NCBI GenBank assembly: GCA_963204705.1
Contig: CAUJHL010000059.1
Coordinates: 1 to 37,956, forward strand
From: Pseudomonadota bacterium
GTDB lineage: Bacteria; Pseudomonadota; Gammaproteobacteria; Pseudomonadales; Moraxellaceae
DNA length: 37,956 nt
Direction: 5' to 3'
Position numbers and translations under genes: made by a program. Positions 27,340 through 36,179 of the stretch are shown here, in pieces; position 1 is the first letter of the stretch, and every line of letters starts with the position of its first letter. The notes under the pieces were generated by a model. The model searched no databases. It was not told the DNA's origin and saw only the letters and a list, made by a program, of their open reading frames with translations.

Positions 27340-28788
27340 ATGTCCCCACCCGACAGCTCTGCCGAGAAAGACACGACTGCACCGCCGGAAGGTGAGACAG
27401 CACATGGCTCAATACATGAATCAGCACGTGCGGCAAATGTCCCTGCTTCGTCACCAAGCTATTCCAGCACGCCGGCTTTGAACCCGGAGGTTGATCCTGA
27501 GCTGACTCAGGCGCTAAGCCAGTTGCGGGCCGCTCAGGTGCACGTGGGTATTCCAGAAGCAGTAGAGTTGCCCGATCTTTCAGTCACTCGCCTCACCCTG
27601 ATTTCCCAGTTGCTGGAAACCCGTAGCCTGAGCCTGCGCTTTCAGGACAATGCCCTTGAGCAAAGCTATCTGCAATTACGTGCGTATGAATTTGCCGGAA
27701 TCATGCGGGTGCTGTGGCCTCTGATCCTGATTTTGTTTGTGATGTTGCTGGGACTGGGTTCGCAATTCTATCCGGCGGATATGCTCGATCCGGGCTATCA
27801 TTTTATCCTGACGATCTGGTTGCCCTGCGTGGTGATTATTTCCCTCACGGCAGGGATGACCTGGCTGCGGCGTTTTCATCGCTATTTTGAATGGCTGGTG
27901 GGATTTGCCTGTATTCTGGTGCTCACTTTACTGGTCAGGGCGGTACTGGAAGCGCACAGTCGCGACTTTGAAATGCACAGCCTGATTAATGTGCAGCTGG
28001 TCATCATGATTCTCGGTTTTGGTACACGGCTCCGGCTTTTAGCCCAATTCATCACCCTGAGCATAGCCATCACGGCAGTCATGGTATTGGCTCTGATGGG
28101 CGATTATCATCTGGGCTGGCTGAAGCTAGGCCATTATGTGGGCATTTTCTCCATTGCCATGTTGCTGTTATCGGCCATGGTGGAGTCGCGTGACCGGCAT
28201 GCCTTTTTGGGCAATGTGCTGATGCTGTCGCGTGAACACGGCTATCAGCAGCTGGAGCGGCGACTGAACCGGCTGACCAGCGAGGATATGCTATGCCGGA
28301 TTCCTAACCGGCGGGCCTGTGATGAATTGTTGCTGCGCGAATGGGAGCGTAGCCGTCGTGAGCAGCAAACACTGGCATTGCTCTATCTGGATATTGATTA
28401 CTTCCGGCAGTTCAATGATCACTATGGCTCGATTGCCGCAGATCGGGCCTTGTATCAGTTGGCTCAGCTCATGGTGCAAACGCTTTGGCGCCCCGCAGAT
28501 CAGGTTGGACGCTATGGAGGTGACGAATTTATGATATTGTTGCCAAACACCGATCCGGAAGGTGCCGAACAGGTGGCAAGGCGCATGATACAGGCAGTCG
28601 ATGCCCTGGCCATTGAGCACCGATGGTCGCAAGTGGCGGGTTATCTGACGGTGAGTGTCGGCATTGCCCTGACGACGCCTGAAGACGACAGTCAGTGGGA
28701 TTTGGTCAGGCGGGCAGAGCAGGCTTTGGCCCGCGCCAAACAACAGGGAAGGCACCAGAAATACCTGCTGAATGCAGCTCAGGTTTAG
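27340..28788 (+). CDS. Membrane-anchored diguanylate cyclase (GGDEF); ORF-track start is 27286
   Basis: ~6 TM segments then GRYGGDEFMILLP with upstream RPAD (RxxD I-site). AAGGAG RBS before ATG 27340. Confidence 0.93.
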   Translation: MSPPDSSAEKDTTAPPEGETAHGSIHESARAANVPASSPSYSSTPALNPEVDPELTQALSQLRAAQVHVGIPEAVELPDLSVTRLTLISQLLETRSLSLRFQDNALEQSYLQLRAYEFAGIMRVLWPLILILFVMLLGLGSQFYPADMLDPGYHFILTIWLPCVVIISLTAGMTWLRRFHRYFEWLVGFACILVLTLLVRAVLEAHSRDFEMHSLINVQLVIMILGFGTRLRLLAQFITLSIAITAVMVLALMGDYHLGWLKLGHYVGIFSIAMLLLSAMVESRDRHAFLGNVLMLSREHGYQQLERRLNRLTSEDMLCRIPNRRACDELLLREWERSRREQQTLALLYLDIDYFRQFNDHYGSIAADRALYQLAQLMVQTLWRPADQVGRYGGDEFMILLPNTDPEGAEQVARRMIQAVDALAIEHRWSQVAGYLTVSVGIALTTPEDDSQWDLVRRAEQALARAKQQGRHQKYLLNAAQV

Positions 28789-28951
28789 CATCAACTGTGC
28801 AAGCCCTGAAGGCATGTTCGGTGAGGGTTCTATGTATTCGTTGAAAGACGAGTGGTCTCTCGGGGATATGAATGGGTTACGACCGGGGTCATTTTTATTA
28901 ACATAATGTCTTTAAAGGCATTTTCATCACATAATCACAGGAGTCGGACCG

Positions 28952-30628
28952 ATGGCAAAACCATGGCTGGAAACTTATAAGGCGCAGCACATCGCATCAG
29001 AAATCGTACTTCCAGCAGACAATACGTCGCTGGTTGATATTTTTGAGCGTAATTTTCAGAAATTCGGCTCACGCAAGGCCTTTGTCTGTATGGACAAGGC
29101 GATCAGCTTTGCCCAGCTGGATCAGATGAGCCGCCAGTTTGCCAGCTATCTGCAAGGTCTGGGACTCAAGCGCGGAGCGCGGGTGGCCGTCATGCTGCCC
29201 AACGTCCTGCAATACCCGATTTCTGCGTTGGCGATTCTTCGTGCAGGCTATGTACTTGTTAACGTCAATCCCTTGTACACCCCGCGTGAACTGGAGCACC
29301 AGCTCAAGGATTCTGGCTCCGAAGTCCTGATTATTCTGGATAAATTTGCCAATGTGTATCAGCAGGTGGCCAGCCATACCCCTGTTAAACATGTTGTGGT
29401 GGCGACGGTAGGTGATCTGCTGGGCTTCAAGGGCCTGATTGTCAATATTGTACTGCGCCATGTCCGCAAGGAAATTCCAGCCTGGTCCATTCCAGGCCAT
29501 GTTGGCTTTAACAAAGCCCTGTCCAGTGGCAATGCCTCCAGCTATCAGCGTCCCCAATTGGCCCTGAACGATACCGCGGTTCTGCAATACACCGGCGGTA
29601 CCACTGGCGTGTCCAAGGGTGCAGAGCTGACCCATCGCAATCTGGTAGCCAACCTGCTGCAAACCGATGCCATGTTTGCCAGCGTCTTTGGCAGTGGTGA
29701 CCTGCCAGCGGGCGAAGTCGTTTTGTGTGCGTTGCCGCTGTATCATATTTTTGCGTTTATGGTGTGCGCCCTGTTTGGCATGTACAAAGGCAATACCAAC
29801 CTGCTGGTGCCAAACCCGCGCGATATTCCGGGTTTGATCAAGGAAATTGGCAAGTACCAGCCTTCATTCCTGCCTGCGGTTAATACGCTCTTTAATGCGC
29901 TGGTGCATCATCCCGACTTTAAACAGCTTGATTTCTCCAAGCTGAAAGTGTCCATGGGGGGCGGTATGTCCGTACTGCCCTCCACTGCAGAAGCATGGGA
30001 AAAAATCACTGGAAAACCGATTGTTGAAGGCTATGGTCTGTCAGAGACTTCTCCCGTGGCCACTGCGAACCCACCGAACATTGATCATTTCACCGGCACC
30101 ATCGGAATTCCGATGCCCTCGACTGACATCGCAATCCTGGACGATGACGGCAATCATGTAGCGCTGGGCGAGCGCGGCGAAATTTCGATCCGTGGCCCAC
30201 AGGTGATGCGGGGTTACTGGCAGCGTCCTGAAGAAACTGCCAACGTCATGACGGCGGATGGTTTTTTCCGTACGGGTGATATCGGGGTAATGGACGAGAA
30301 GGGCTATACCAAAATCGTCGATCGCAAGAAAGACATGATTCTGGTATCCGGCTTTAACGTCTACCCCAACGAAATCGAAGAAGTCATTACCAAACATCCC
30401 AAAGTGCTGGAAGCTGCAGCAATTGGTGTGCCGGATGAAAAAAGCGGTGAAGTGCCCAAGCTGTTCATCGTCAAGAGCGATCCGAGCCTGACCAAAGAAG
30501 AAGTGCAAGCGTTTTGCCGTGAAAACCTGACGGGCTATAAACAGCCTCGCTACATCGAATTCATCGATGAACTGCCGAAATCTCCTGTCGGGAAAATCCT
30601 GCGTAAAGAGCTTCGCCCTAAGGCTTAA
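28952..30628 (+). CDS. fadD: Long-chain fatty acid-CoA ligase
   Basis: YTGGTTGVSKGAELTHRN, GYGLSETSPVA, GFFRTGDIGVMDEKGYTKIVDRKKDMI, SPVGKILRKELR. Confidence 0.96.
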   Translation: MAKPWLETYKAQHIASEIVLPADNTSLVDIFERNFQKFGSRKAFVCMDKAISFAQLDQMSRQFASYLQGLGLKRGARVAVMLPNVLQYPISALAILRAGYVLVNVNPLYTPRELEHQLKDSGSEVLIILDKFANVYQQVASHTPVKHVVVATVGDLLGFKGLIVNIVLRHVRKEIPAWSIPGHVGFNKALSSGNASSYQRPQLALNDTAVLQYTGGTTGVSKGAELTHRNLVANLLQTDAMFASVFGSGDLPAGEVVLCALPLYHIFAFMVCALFGMYKGNTNLLVPNPRDIPGLIKEIGKYQPSFLPAVNTLFNALVHHPDFKQLDFSKLKVSMGGGMSVLPSTAEAWEKITGKPIVEGYGLSETSPVATANPPNIDHFTGTIGIPMPSTDIAILDDDGNHVALGERGEISIRGPQVMRGYWQRPEETANVMTADGFFRTGDIGVMDEKGYTKIVDRKKDMILVSGFNVYPNEIEEVITKHPKVLEAAAIGVPDEKSGEVPKLFIVKSDPSLTKEEVQAFCRENLTGYKQPRYIEFIDELPKSPVGKILRKELRPKA

Positions 30629-30650
30629 TTGCCTAATGCGAATGGGGAAA

Positions 30651-30670
30651 GAGCGCCTTATCGGGCGCTC
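30651..30670 (+). terminator. Hairpin downstream of fadD (weak; no long T-run)
   Basis: GAGCGCC-TTATCG-GGCGCTC. Confidence 0.4.
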
Positions 30671-30734
30671 GGAACTCTCTTAAAAGTAGCGATTTCTCAC
30701 AAAGGCCGGTTTCGCAAAAGGGCCGGTTTTATAA

Positions 30735-30759
30735 AAGAGCATCAGCTGCTCTTTTTTTT
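30735..30759 (+). terminator. Rho-independent terminator downstream of fadD
   Basis: AAGAGCA-TCAGC-TGCTCTT with TTTTTTTT. Confidence 0.85.
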
Positions 30760-30816
30760 CGCCCATTTAGGCTGAATCGAATTACGTTAAAAACCTAATT
30801 AGAAAGTTATCGGAAT

Positions 30817-32394
30817 TTAGGCGATTTTGGAGTTGGAATTGGAGTTGGAATTGGATTTGGGTACCGGCAGCAGGGTATTGTCGGCATTAAATCGATGTCC
30901 TTGGCGCGCGGCCAGCGTTTGAATCAGTGGCCAGACGGCATACCCATTCAGCAAGGTGCGCGCACGAGTCGCCGCCACATAGAGCAGCCGAATCTCATCG
31001 TCCTGTATCACGGGCTCTCCCTTGACCAGTTTAAAATTATAATCGTTTTCGATCTGCACGCGGTTCCACTCCAGGCCTTTGGCCTTATGCGCTGTGGAGA
31101 TGACGTAGTCGGCCTCTGCAATGGGCTTGAGTGCTTTTAGCGAGCGGCGCAATGCCTCGGTGCCGTGCTCATCCACCAGTTTGACCAGTGGCTTCAGATC
31201 GGTTCCATCCACGCTGTCACAGTATTCCTGAACATCCTGCCAGCGCTGAAAACCGGAAAGCTCCATCAGTTCTACCCGGCGTCCCAGTTTGAGCTGTGCT
31301 GCGGCATCCACAAACCGCCCCAGCCGATCAGTATCGGCCTGTAGAGCGACGTTATGACCTTGCTGCAAGCCACCAATCAGCAAGCCCATGGCCCGGGCAT
31401 TGGTACGGCATAAAATGGCGTCGGGCTGCTTCATCCGTGCCGTGAGGTCAATAGCCGACTGAAGGTTTGGCTGTCCCTCCAAGGGAACGGTTTCCTTTAA
31501 TTCACGAAGCAGGGTATTGGCCACCCCGGCAATGGTATCGCCAAAGCGAAACGAACGGGTCAGGCGGCTTTCGGGGAGCGGTAGCCGCTGCATGGCATTG
31601 ACGGCACCACGCCATTGATAAATTTGCTGATAGGGATCGCCGACATAAATCACCTGTGACTGCGACTGCTGCATCAGCACACCCAGCATCAACGGATCGG
31701 AATCCTGTGCCTCATCAAAAAGGATATAGTCCGCCGGAATCACTGGGCGCGATAAGGCCCAGTATTTCAGGTAAATATCATGGGAAATACCCGCTGGATG
31801 ACTGGGAGACAGGGCTTGGTGCCAGGTCTGTTCTAGGGCAGGATACAAGCGGGTTGCCACTTGCTCGGCATCGGATTCGTGGAGCCAGTCGGGCATCTGG
31901 AAATGCCTTGGGTGGGGATGCTGGCTGGCGGTAGCACAAAATCGCGTCAGGGCATTCAGGATCAGCGTTGCCTGTCGAACGGCAGTCAGCCGAAAAAATT
32001 CATAGCGCCCATCCATTTTGCGGCGAACGTCAATCGGCGTTAGGTGATGCTGCTCGGCAAGGCGCTGGGGTGTCAAACGGGGTGCACTCAGCTTGTCGGT
32101 CAGGGCACGGGGAACCTGCCGAAAAGCCAGCGAGTGAAAGGTACGGCAATCGACGCCACGATGAAATTTTTGCGCGGCTTCGGTGGCAATGGCTTTATTA
32201 AACGCCAGATACAGCCCTTTGCGCTGGGGCATGGCCTCGCTGATGAGGCGCAGCGTGGTGGTCTTGCCGGAGCCAGCATAGGCCAGAATCTTGAAGGATT
32301 CGCCGGAAGTGGCGCGTTCCAGTGCCAGCTTCTGTTCGTCAGTCGCTTGCACGCTGTCCCTCAACAAAGCGGCCAAAGAACAAACCAAGCTCAA
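30817..32394 (-). CDS. UvrD/Rep-type superfamily 1 helicase
   Basis: Walker A AYAGSGKTTTL, ADYILFDEAQDSDPLML, YVGDPYQQIYQWRGA, VISTAHKAKGLEWNRV, RLLYVAATRAR. Likely starts at an internal GTG near 32352. Confidence 0.92.
   Translation of the reverse strand: MSLVCSLAALLRDSVQATDEQKLALERATSGESFKILAYAGSGKTTTLRLISEAMPQRKGLYLAFNKAIATEAAQKFHRGVDCRTFHSLAFRQVPRALTDKLSAPRLTPQRLAEQHHLTPIDVRRKMDGRYEFFRLTAVRQATLILNALTRFCATASQHPHPRHFQMPDWLHESDAEQVATRLYPALEQTWHQALSPSHPAGISHDIYLKYWALSRPVIPADYILFDEAQDSDPLMLGVLMQQSQSQVIYVGDPYQQIYQWRGAVNAMQRLPLPESRLTRSFRFGDTIAGVANTLLRELKETVPLEGQPNLQSAIDLTARMKQPDAILCRTNARAMGLLIGGLQQGHNVALQADTDRLGRFVDAAAQLKLGRRVELMELSGFQRWQDVQEYCDSVDGTDLKPLVKLVDEHGTEALRRSLKALKPIAEADYVISTAHKAKGLEWNRVQIENDYNFKLVKGEPVIQDDEIRLLYVAATRARTLLNGYAVWPLIQTLAARQGHRFNADNTLLPVPKSNSNSNSNSKIA
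30825..30860. repeat. Hexanucleotide repeat at the 3' end of the helicase gene (encodes SNSNSNSN)
   Basis: TTTTGG AGTTGG AATTGG AGTTGG AATTGG ATTTGG. Confidence 0.85.
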
Positions 32395-33094
32395 ACAGCA
32401 GCCACATGGGAATGGCCAGCATCAGCATGGACAAGGCGTCGGGCGGGGTAAACACCATGGCTACCGCAAAACAGCCCACAATGATGTAGCGACGTTTTTC
32501 GGACAGCGACTGCGTGGTGACAAAACCGGCAAGGATAAGCAACAAGGTGGCCACGGGAATTTCAAAGGTGATGCCAAACACCAGAAACAGCTTCAAGGCA
32601 AAGGACAAATAACTGTTGATGTCCGTCATCGGGATGACCGAATCCGGCGAAAACAGAATAAAAAAATGCAGTACGCCGGGCAGCGTCACAAAGTAGGCAA
32701 AAGCCACCCCGGCGTAAAACAGCAACACACTGCTAATGAGCAGTGGTACTGCGATTTTTTTCTCATGCTTGTAAAGGCCTGGCGCAATAAATTGCCACAG
32801 CTGATGCAGGATGTAGGGCATCGCCAGAAATACACAGACAAACAGGGTGAGTTTGATCGGCACCATAAAATTGGAGGTAATATCGGTGGCGATCATGCTG
32901 GCATTGGCGGGCAGCTGGGCACGCAGGGGGGCAGAGAGCAGTTCGTACAGATTGCCGGAAAAATATACCAGAACCAGAAACAGTCCCAGAATTAGCGAGA
33001 CGATGCGCACCAGATGGCTACGCAACTCAATCAGATGCGCCGTAATCGGCATTTCCTTGAGCTCTTCCGGGCCAAGTGGGGGGGTGGCGCTCAC
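32339..33094 (-). CDS. tatC: Sec-independent protein translocase TatC
   Basis: HLIELRSHLVRIV, PLILILAGFVTT-like segments, ALSMLMLAIPMWLLFELGLF; six TMs. Confidence 0.96.
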   Translation of the reverse strand: MSATPPLGPEELKEMPITAHLIELRSHLVRIVSLILGLFLVLVYFSGNLYELLSAPLRAQLPANASMIATDITSNFMVPIKLTLFVCVFLAMPYILHQLWQFIAPGLYKHEKKIAVPLLISSVLLFYAGVAFAYFVTLPGVLHFFILFSPDSVIPMTDINSYLSFALKLFLVFGITFEIPVATLLLILAGFVTTQSLSEKRRYIIVGCFAVAMVFTPPDALSMLMLAIPMWLLFELGLFFGRFVEGQRASD

Positions 33095-33711
33095 GGGGTA
33101 TTTCCTGCGGAAGGCATCGCGATGGGGGGAGAAGCAGGCACGGTTTTGGAAGGCACGTCAGCGAGTGAGGCAGTTGGCTTAGGCACAGAAACCGTACTTT
33201 CGACCAATGGCCGTTCAACTGGTGGGAGCTCTGGCAAAAGGGCTGGCAACGGTTCTGGCAATAGTTCTGGAAACTGGGCCAGCTCCGGCAAGACGATCCC
33301 GCTGGTATCGATCAGATGAGGAACGGCCAGCTGGCCCAGAAACGGTGCCGGAGGCCTGCGTAGGCTCAGTTCCTCACCACGGAGCAGGAAATAATAATGG
33401 CCACGCGCAGGTTTGACTGGCTGTGTTGAGCCCACACTCAGCGATTCCACACTGGCGCGCAGCCGGTTCATTTCCTCATGCAGCTGTAACTCGGCTTCAC
33501 GTACTTTTTTCAGCTCGGCTTCCATCTGCTGACGAATTTCCAGCGCATCGACTTCCTGGGCGATTTCCTGCTGAACTGTGGCAATAGTGCGTTTAATACG
33601 GCCATACCAGGCACCGGCCATACGTGCGGCATGAGGCAATTTTTCAGGGCCAAGCACGATCAGAGCGACTACGCCCAATAAAATTAATTCACTAAAACCT
33701 ATGTCAAACAT
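33091..33711 (-). CDS. tatB: Sec-independent protein translocase TatB with Pro-rich C-terminal tail
   Basis: MFDIGFSELILLGVVALIVLGPEKLPHAARMAG. Confidence 0.95.
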   Translation of the reverse strand: MFDIGFSELILLGVVALIVLGPEKLPHAARMAGAWYGRIKRTIATVQQEIAQEVDALEIRQQMEAELKKVREAELQLHEEMNRLRASVESLSVGSTQPVKPARGHYYFLLRGEELSLRRPPAPFLGQLAVPHLIDTSGIVLPELAQFPELLPEPLPALLPELPPVERPLVESTVSVPKPTASLADVPSKTVPASPPIAMPSAGNTP

Positions 33712-33774
33712 GCACGCGGTATCCCGTCAGGGCCCAGGAAGTTCCTGAGCGGCTCAGTCGCTGGTATCAGTCGC

Positions 33775-34014
33775 TTAAACCTGATCCTTGCGCTCGACTG
33801 GCTGGGCACTGCCCTGTACCACGCGATCCTGAGCACGATCATCACGGAGTTTGGGGTCGGTACCGTTAGCAGACTCACCTTCTTTCATGGCGTCTTTAAA
33901 GCCTTTGACCGCGCCACCAAGATCCTTGCCGGCGTTTTTCAGTTTTTGGGTACCAAAAACCAGCACCACCACGACCAGTAAAATGATCCAGTGGGTAATC
34001 GAGAAGCTGCCCAT
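33775..34014 (-). CDS. tatA: Sec-independent protein translocase TatA
   Basis: [43 protein letters not shown]. Confidence 0.96.
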   Translation of the reverse strand: MGSFSITHWIILLVVVVLVFGTQKLKNAGKDLGGAVKGFKDAMKEGESANGTDPKLRDDRAQDRVVQGSAQPVERKDQV

Positions 34015-34037
34015 GGTAGGTATCCTTTAGCTATACA

Positions 34038-34089
34038 GTTCAATACAAGGGTTCAATGCAACGGTTTAATACAACAGTTTAGTTCAGTT
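34038..34089. repeat. 13-bp imperfect tandem repeat, 3-4 copies, upstream of tatA
   Basis: GTTCAATACAAGG / GTTCAATGCAACG / GTTTAATACAACA / GTTTAGTTCAGTT. Confidence 0.8.
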
Positions 34090-34186
34090 TTTAGTCTCAA
34101 CGCGCCCGTACCACAGCACTGTCTGCATCATGCCATGGCCCCGAAAGATTGACCAGTTAGGGTTGTAGCGCGAGTGTCATACATTT

Positions 34187-35047
34187 TCAGGCAGTGCGTG
34201 AGGCTTTTTCCTCCAGCCCAGACAAGCCAAAACGGCGTGACAGCTCGGACAGGATGTGCGACGGCGGGATATTAAACTGCCCTAGCATGACAAGGGTATG
34301 AAACCACAGGTCGGCTGTCTCATACACCAGATCGTCGGTCGCACCGATCGTGGCATCCTTGGCAGCAAGAACGGTTTCGATGGCCTCTTCGCCCACTTTT
34401 TCCAATATTTTGTTCAGTCCCTTGTGGTACAGACTAGCGACGTATGACGAAGCCGGGTCGGCCTGCTTTCGGCTGTGCAACAACCGGCCCAAAGCATCCA
34501 GTATGTCCGCTGCAGGAAGTTGCACTGCTTCAGACAGGCTGTCACTGGAAACGGCTGAGGCGTTTACTTGCTGTTCTTGATGTTGTAGAGCTTGATGTTG
34601 TAGAGCTTGAGTTTGCTGCTGTGGAGCTTTGCCTGACTCAGCCTCACCCGTGTGAGTCGTCGCCTGACCATAAATGGTCGCAGGGTCTTTGAGCACCGGA
34701 TCAACCGTCTGCCAGCCGTCTGGCCCCAGCACGCGGTAAAAACAGGCTTCGCGACCGGTATGACAGGCAATACTACCTTGTTGCGTCACATTCAGGACAA
34801 TGACGTCGCCATCACAATCGAGGCGTATCTCATGTACCGTCTGTGTGTGTCCCGAGCTTTCGCCCTTATGCCATCGCTGCTGCCGAGAACGTGACCAATA
34901 CACGGCTTCGTTCAGTTGTGCGGTTTCCGCGAGGGTATCCCGATTCATCCACGCCACCATCAAGACGCGGCCACTGGCATGATCCTGAGCAATAACGGGA
35001 ATCAGACCCTGGGCATCAAAATGGACATCATCCAGCCAGTGCTTCAT
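34187..35047 (-). CDS. hisIE: Bifunctional phosphoribosyl-AMP cyclohydrolase / phosphoribosyl-ATP pyrophosphatase HisIE; ORF-track start is 35104
   Basis: HisI part: [15 protein letters not shown]...[17 protein letters not shown]...GREACFYR. HisE part: [42 protein letters not shown]. Start MKHWLDD at 35047 preferred. Confidence 0.94.
   Translation of the reverse strand: MKHWLDDVHFDAQGLIPVIAQDHASGRVLMVAWMNRDTLAETAQLNEAVYWSRSRQQRWHKGESSGHTQTVHEIRLDCDGDVIVLNVTQQGSIACHTGREACFYRVLGPDGWQTVDPVLKDPATIYGQATTHTGEAESGKAPQQQTQALQHQALQHQEQQVNASAVSSDSLSEAVQLPAADILDALGRLLHSRKQADPASSYVASLYHKGLNKILEKVGEEAIETVLAAKDATIGATDDLVYETADLWFHTLVMLGQFNIPPSHILSELSRRFGLSGLEEKASRTA
34577..34621. repeat. 15-bp in-frame repeat in the HisI-HisE linker
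   Basis: TTGATGTTGTAGAGC twice exactly, then degenerate TTGAGTTTGCTGCTG; encodes [11 protein letters not shown]. Confidence 0.9.
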
Positions 35048-35179
35048 GCAAATACTCGAACAAATAAAGACAAAACAAACAATGTCAAAACACGCATTAA
35101 ACACACCAGGGTCGCGGCAGACAGTGCTACAGGGCAGTATACCGTCAGCACGTCATCCGTAGCAGTGCTGTGATGCACC

Positions 35180-36052
35180 TCAGCTCATGTGCAGGCCAAA
35201 CAGCGCCAAGGCGGCTTCGGGGCCAAACCGATACTGCGCATGGCAAAACTGGCAATCCATACGGATTTCATCCTCTTCTTCCAGCAATTCACGCACAGCA
35301 TCCGCCCCGATCTGCTGTAGGGCCGCTTCGCAGCGCTGCTGGGAGCAGGTACAGCCAAAATGCAGCGGTTCGGCATCCGCCAGCCGTACGGTTTCTTCAT
35401 GGTAGAGACGGTAGAGGATTTCAGTTGCCGGCAGATTGAGCAATTCTTCAGCCGTCAGGGTGTCTGCCAGTGTGGTCAGTCTGGGCCATAAATCGTCGTC
35501 AATGGTCGCTTTTTCGTCTTCCTGCCGTGGCAACAGCTGCATAAGCAGTCCGGCAGAGCGTTCGCGGGTACACGCCAGCGTCAAATGACTGGGGATTTGT
35601 GCGCTCAGGTCATAATACTGGGTGAGGCAAGCTGCCAGCGTCGGCTGATCCATCGGAACAATGCCTTGATAACGCTCGCCTTTTTCGGGTTCTATGGTGA
35701 TAAACAACACCCCGCCCTGCAAGGCGGTCAGGGCGACTTCACTGTTAGTGGCGGGCGCAAATTCAGTCCCTTCCTCCCATTCGGCAAGGGCGCGCAACTG
35801 GCCGGGCAGATGACATTCGGCCATAGCCCATTTGAGTGGCCCGCTTCCTTGTGCCTGAATGGTCAGGCGGCCTTCAATCTTCAAGGTGCTGGCCAGCAAT
35901 GATACCGCAGTCAGCATTTCCCCGAGTAACAGGGCAATCGCATCGGGATAGTCGCGCTGGGCCAAAATAGTCCTCAGGGCATGATCCAGATGCACCACAT
36001 CGCCACGAACAGGCGTATCGGCAATAAAAAAACGCTGGCGCTGGTCGTACAT
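35180..36052 (-). CDS. hslO: Redox-regulated chaperone Hsp33
   Basis: C-terminal redox switch FGCTCSQQRCEAAL...MDCQFCHAQY; Hsp33 core motifs. Confidence 0.95.
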   Translation of the reverse strand: MYDQRQRFFIADTPVRGDVVHLDHALRTILAQRDYPDAIALLLGEMLTAVSLLASTLKIEGRLTIQAQGSGPLKWAMAECHLPGQLRALAEWEEGTEFAPATNSEVALTALQGGVLFITIEPEKGERYQGIVPMDQPTLAACLTQYYDLSAQIPSHLTLACTRERSAGLLMQLLPRQEDEKATIDDDLWPRLTTLADTLTAEELLNLPATEILYRLYHEETVRLADAEPLHFGCTCSQQRCEAALQQIGADAVRELLEEEDEIRMDCQFCHAQYRFGPEAALALFGLHMS

Positions 36053-36179
36053 GGGGAATTCTCTCTGTCAAAACAGCAGGGTACGTGTCGTGCTCATCGT
36101 CAGAAGCGCAGGCTTCAGGCGGGGCAAGGCGCAGGTGTCAATGGCTGTGCAGCGAAACTGGGGGCGCTAGGGCGTGTTT

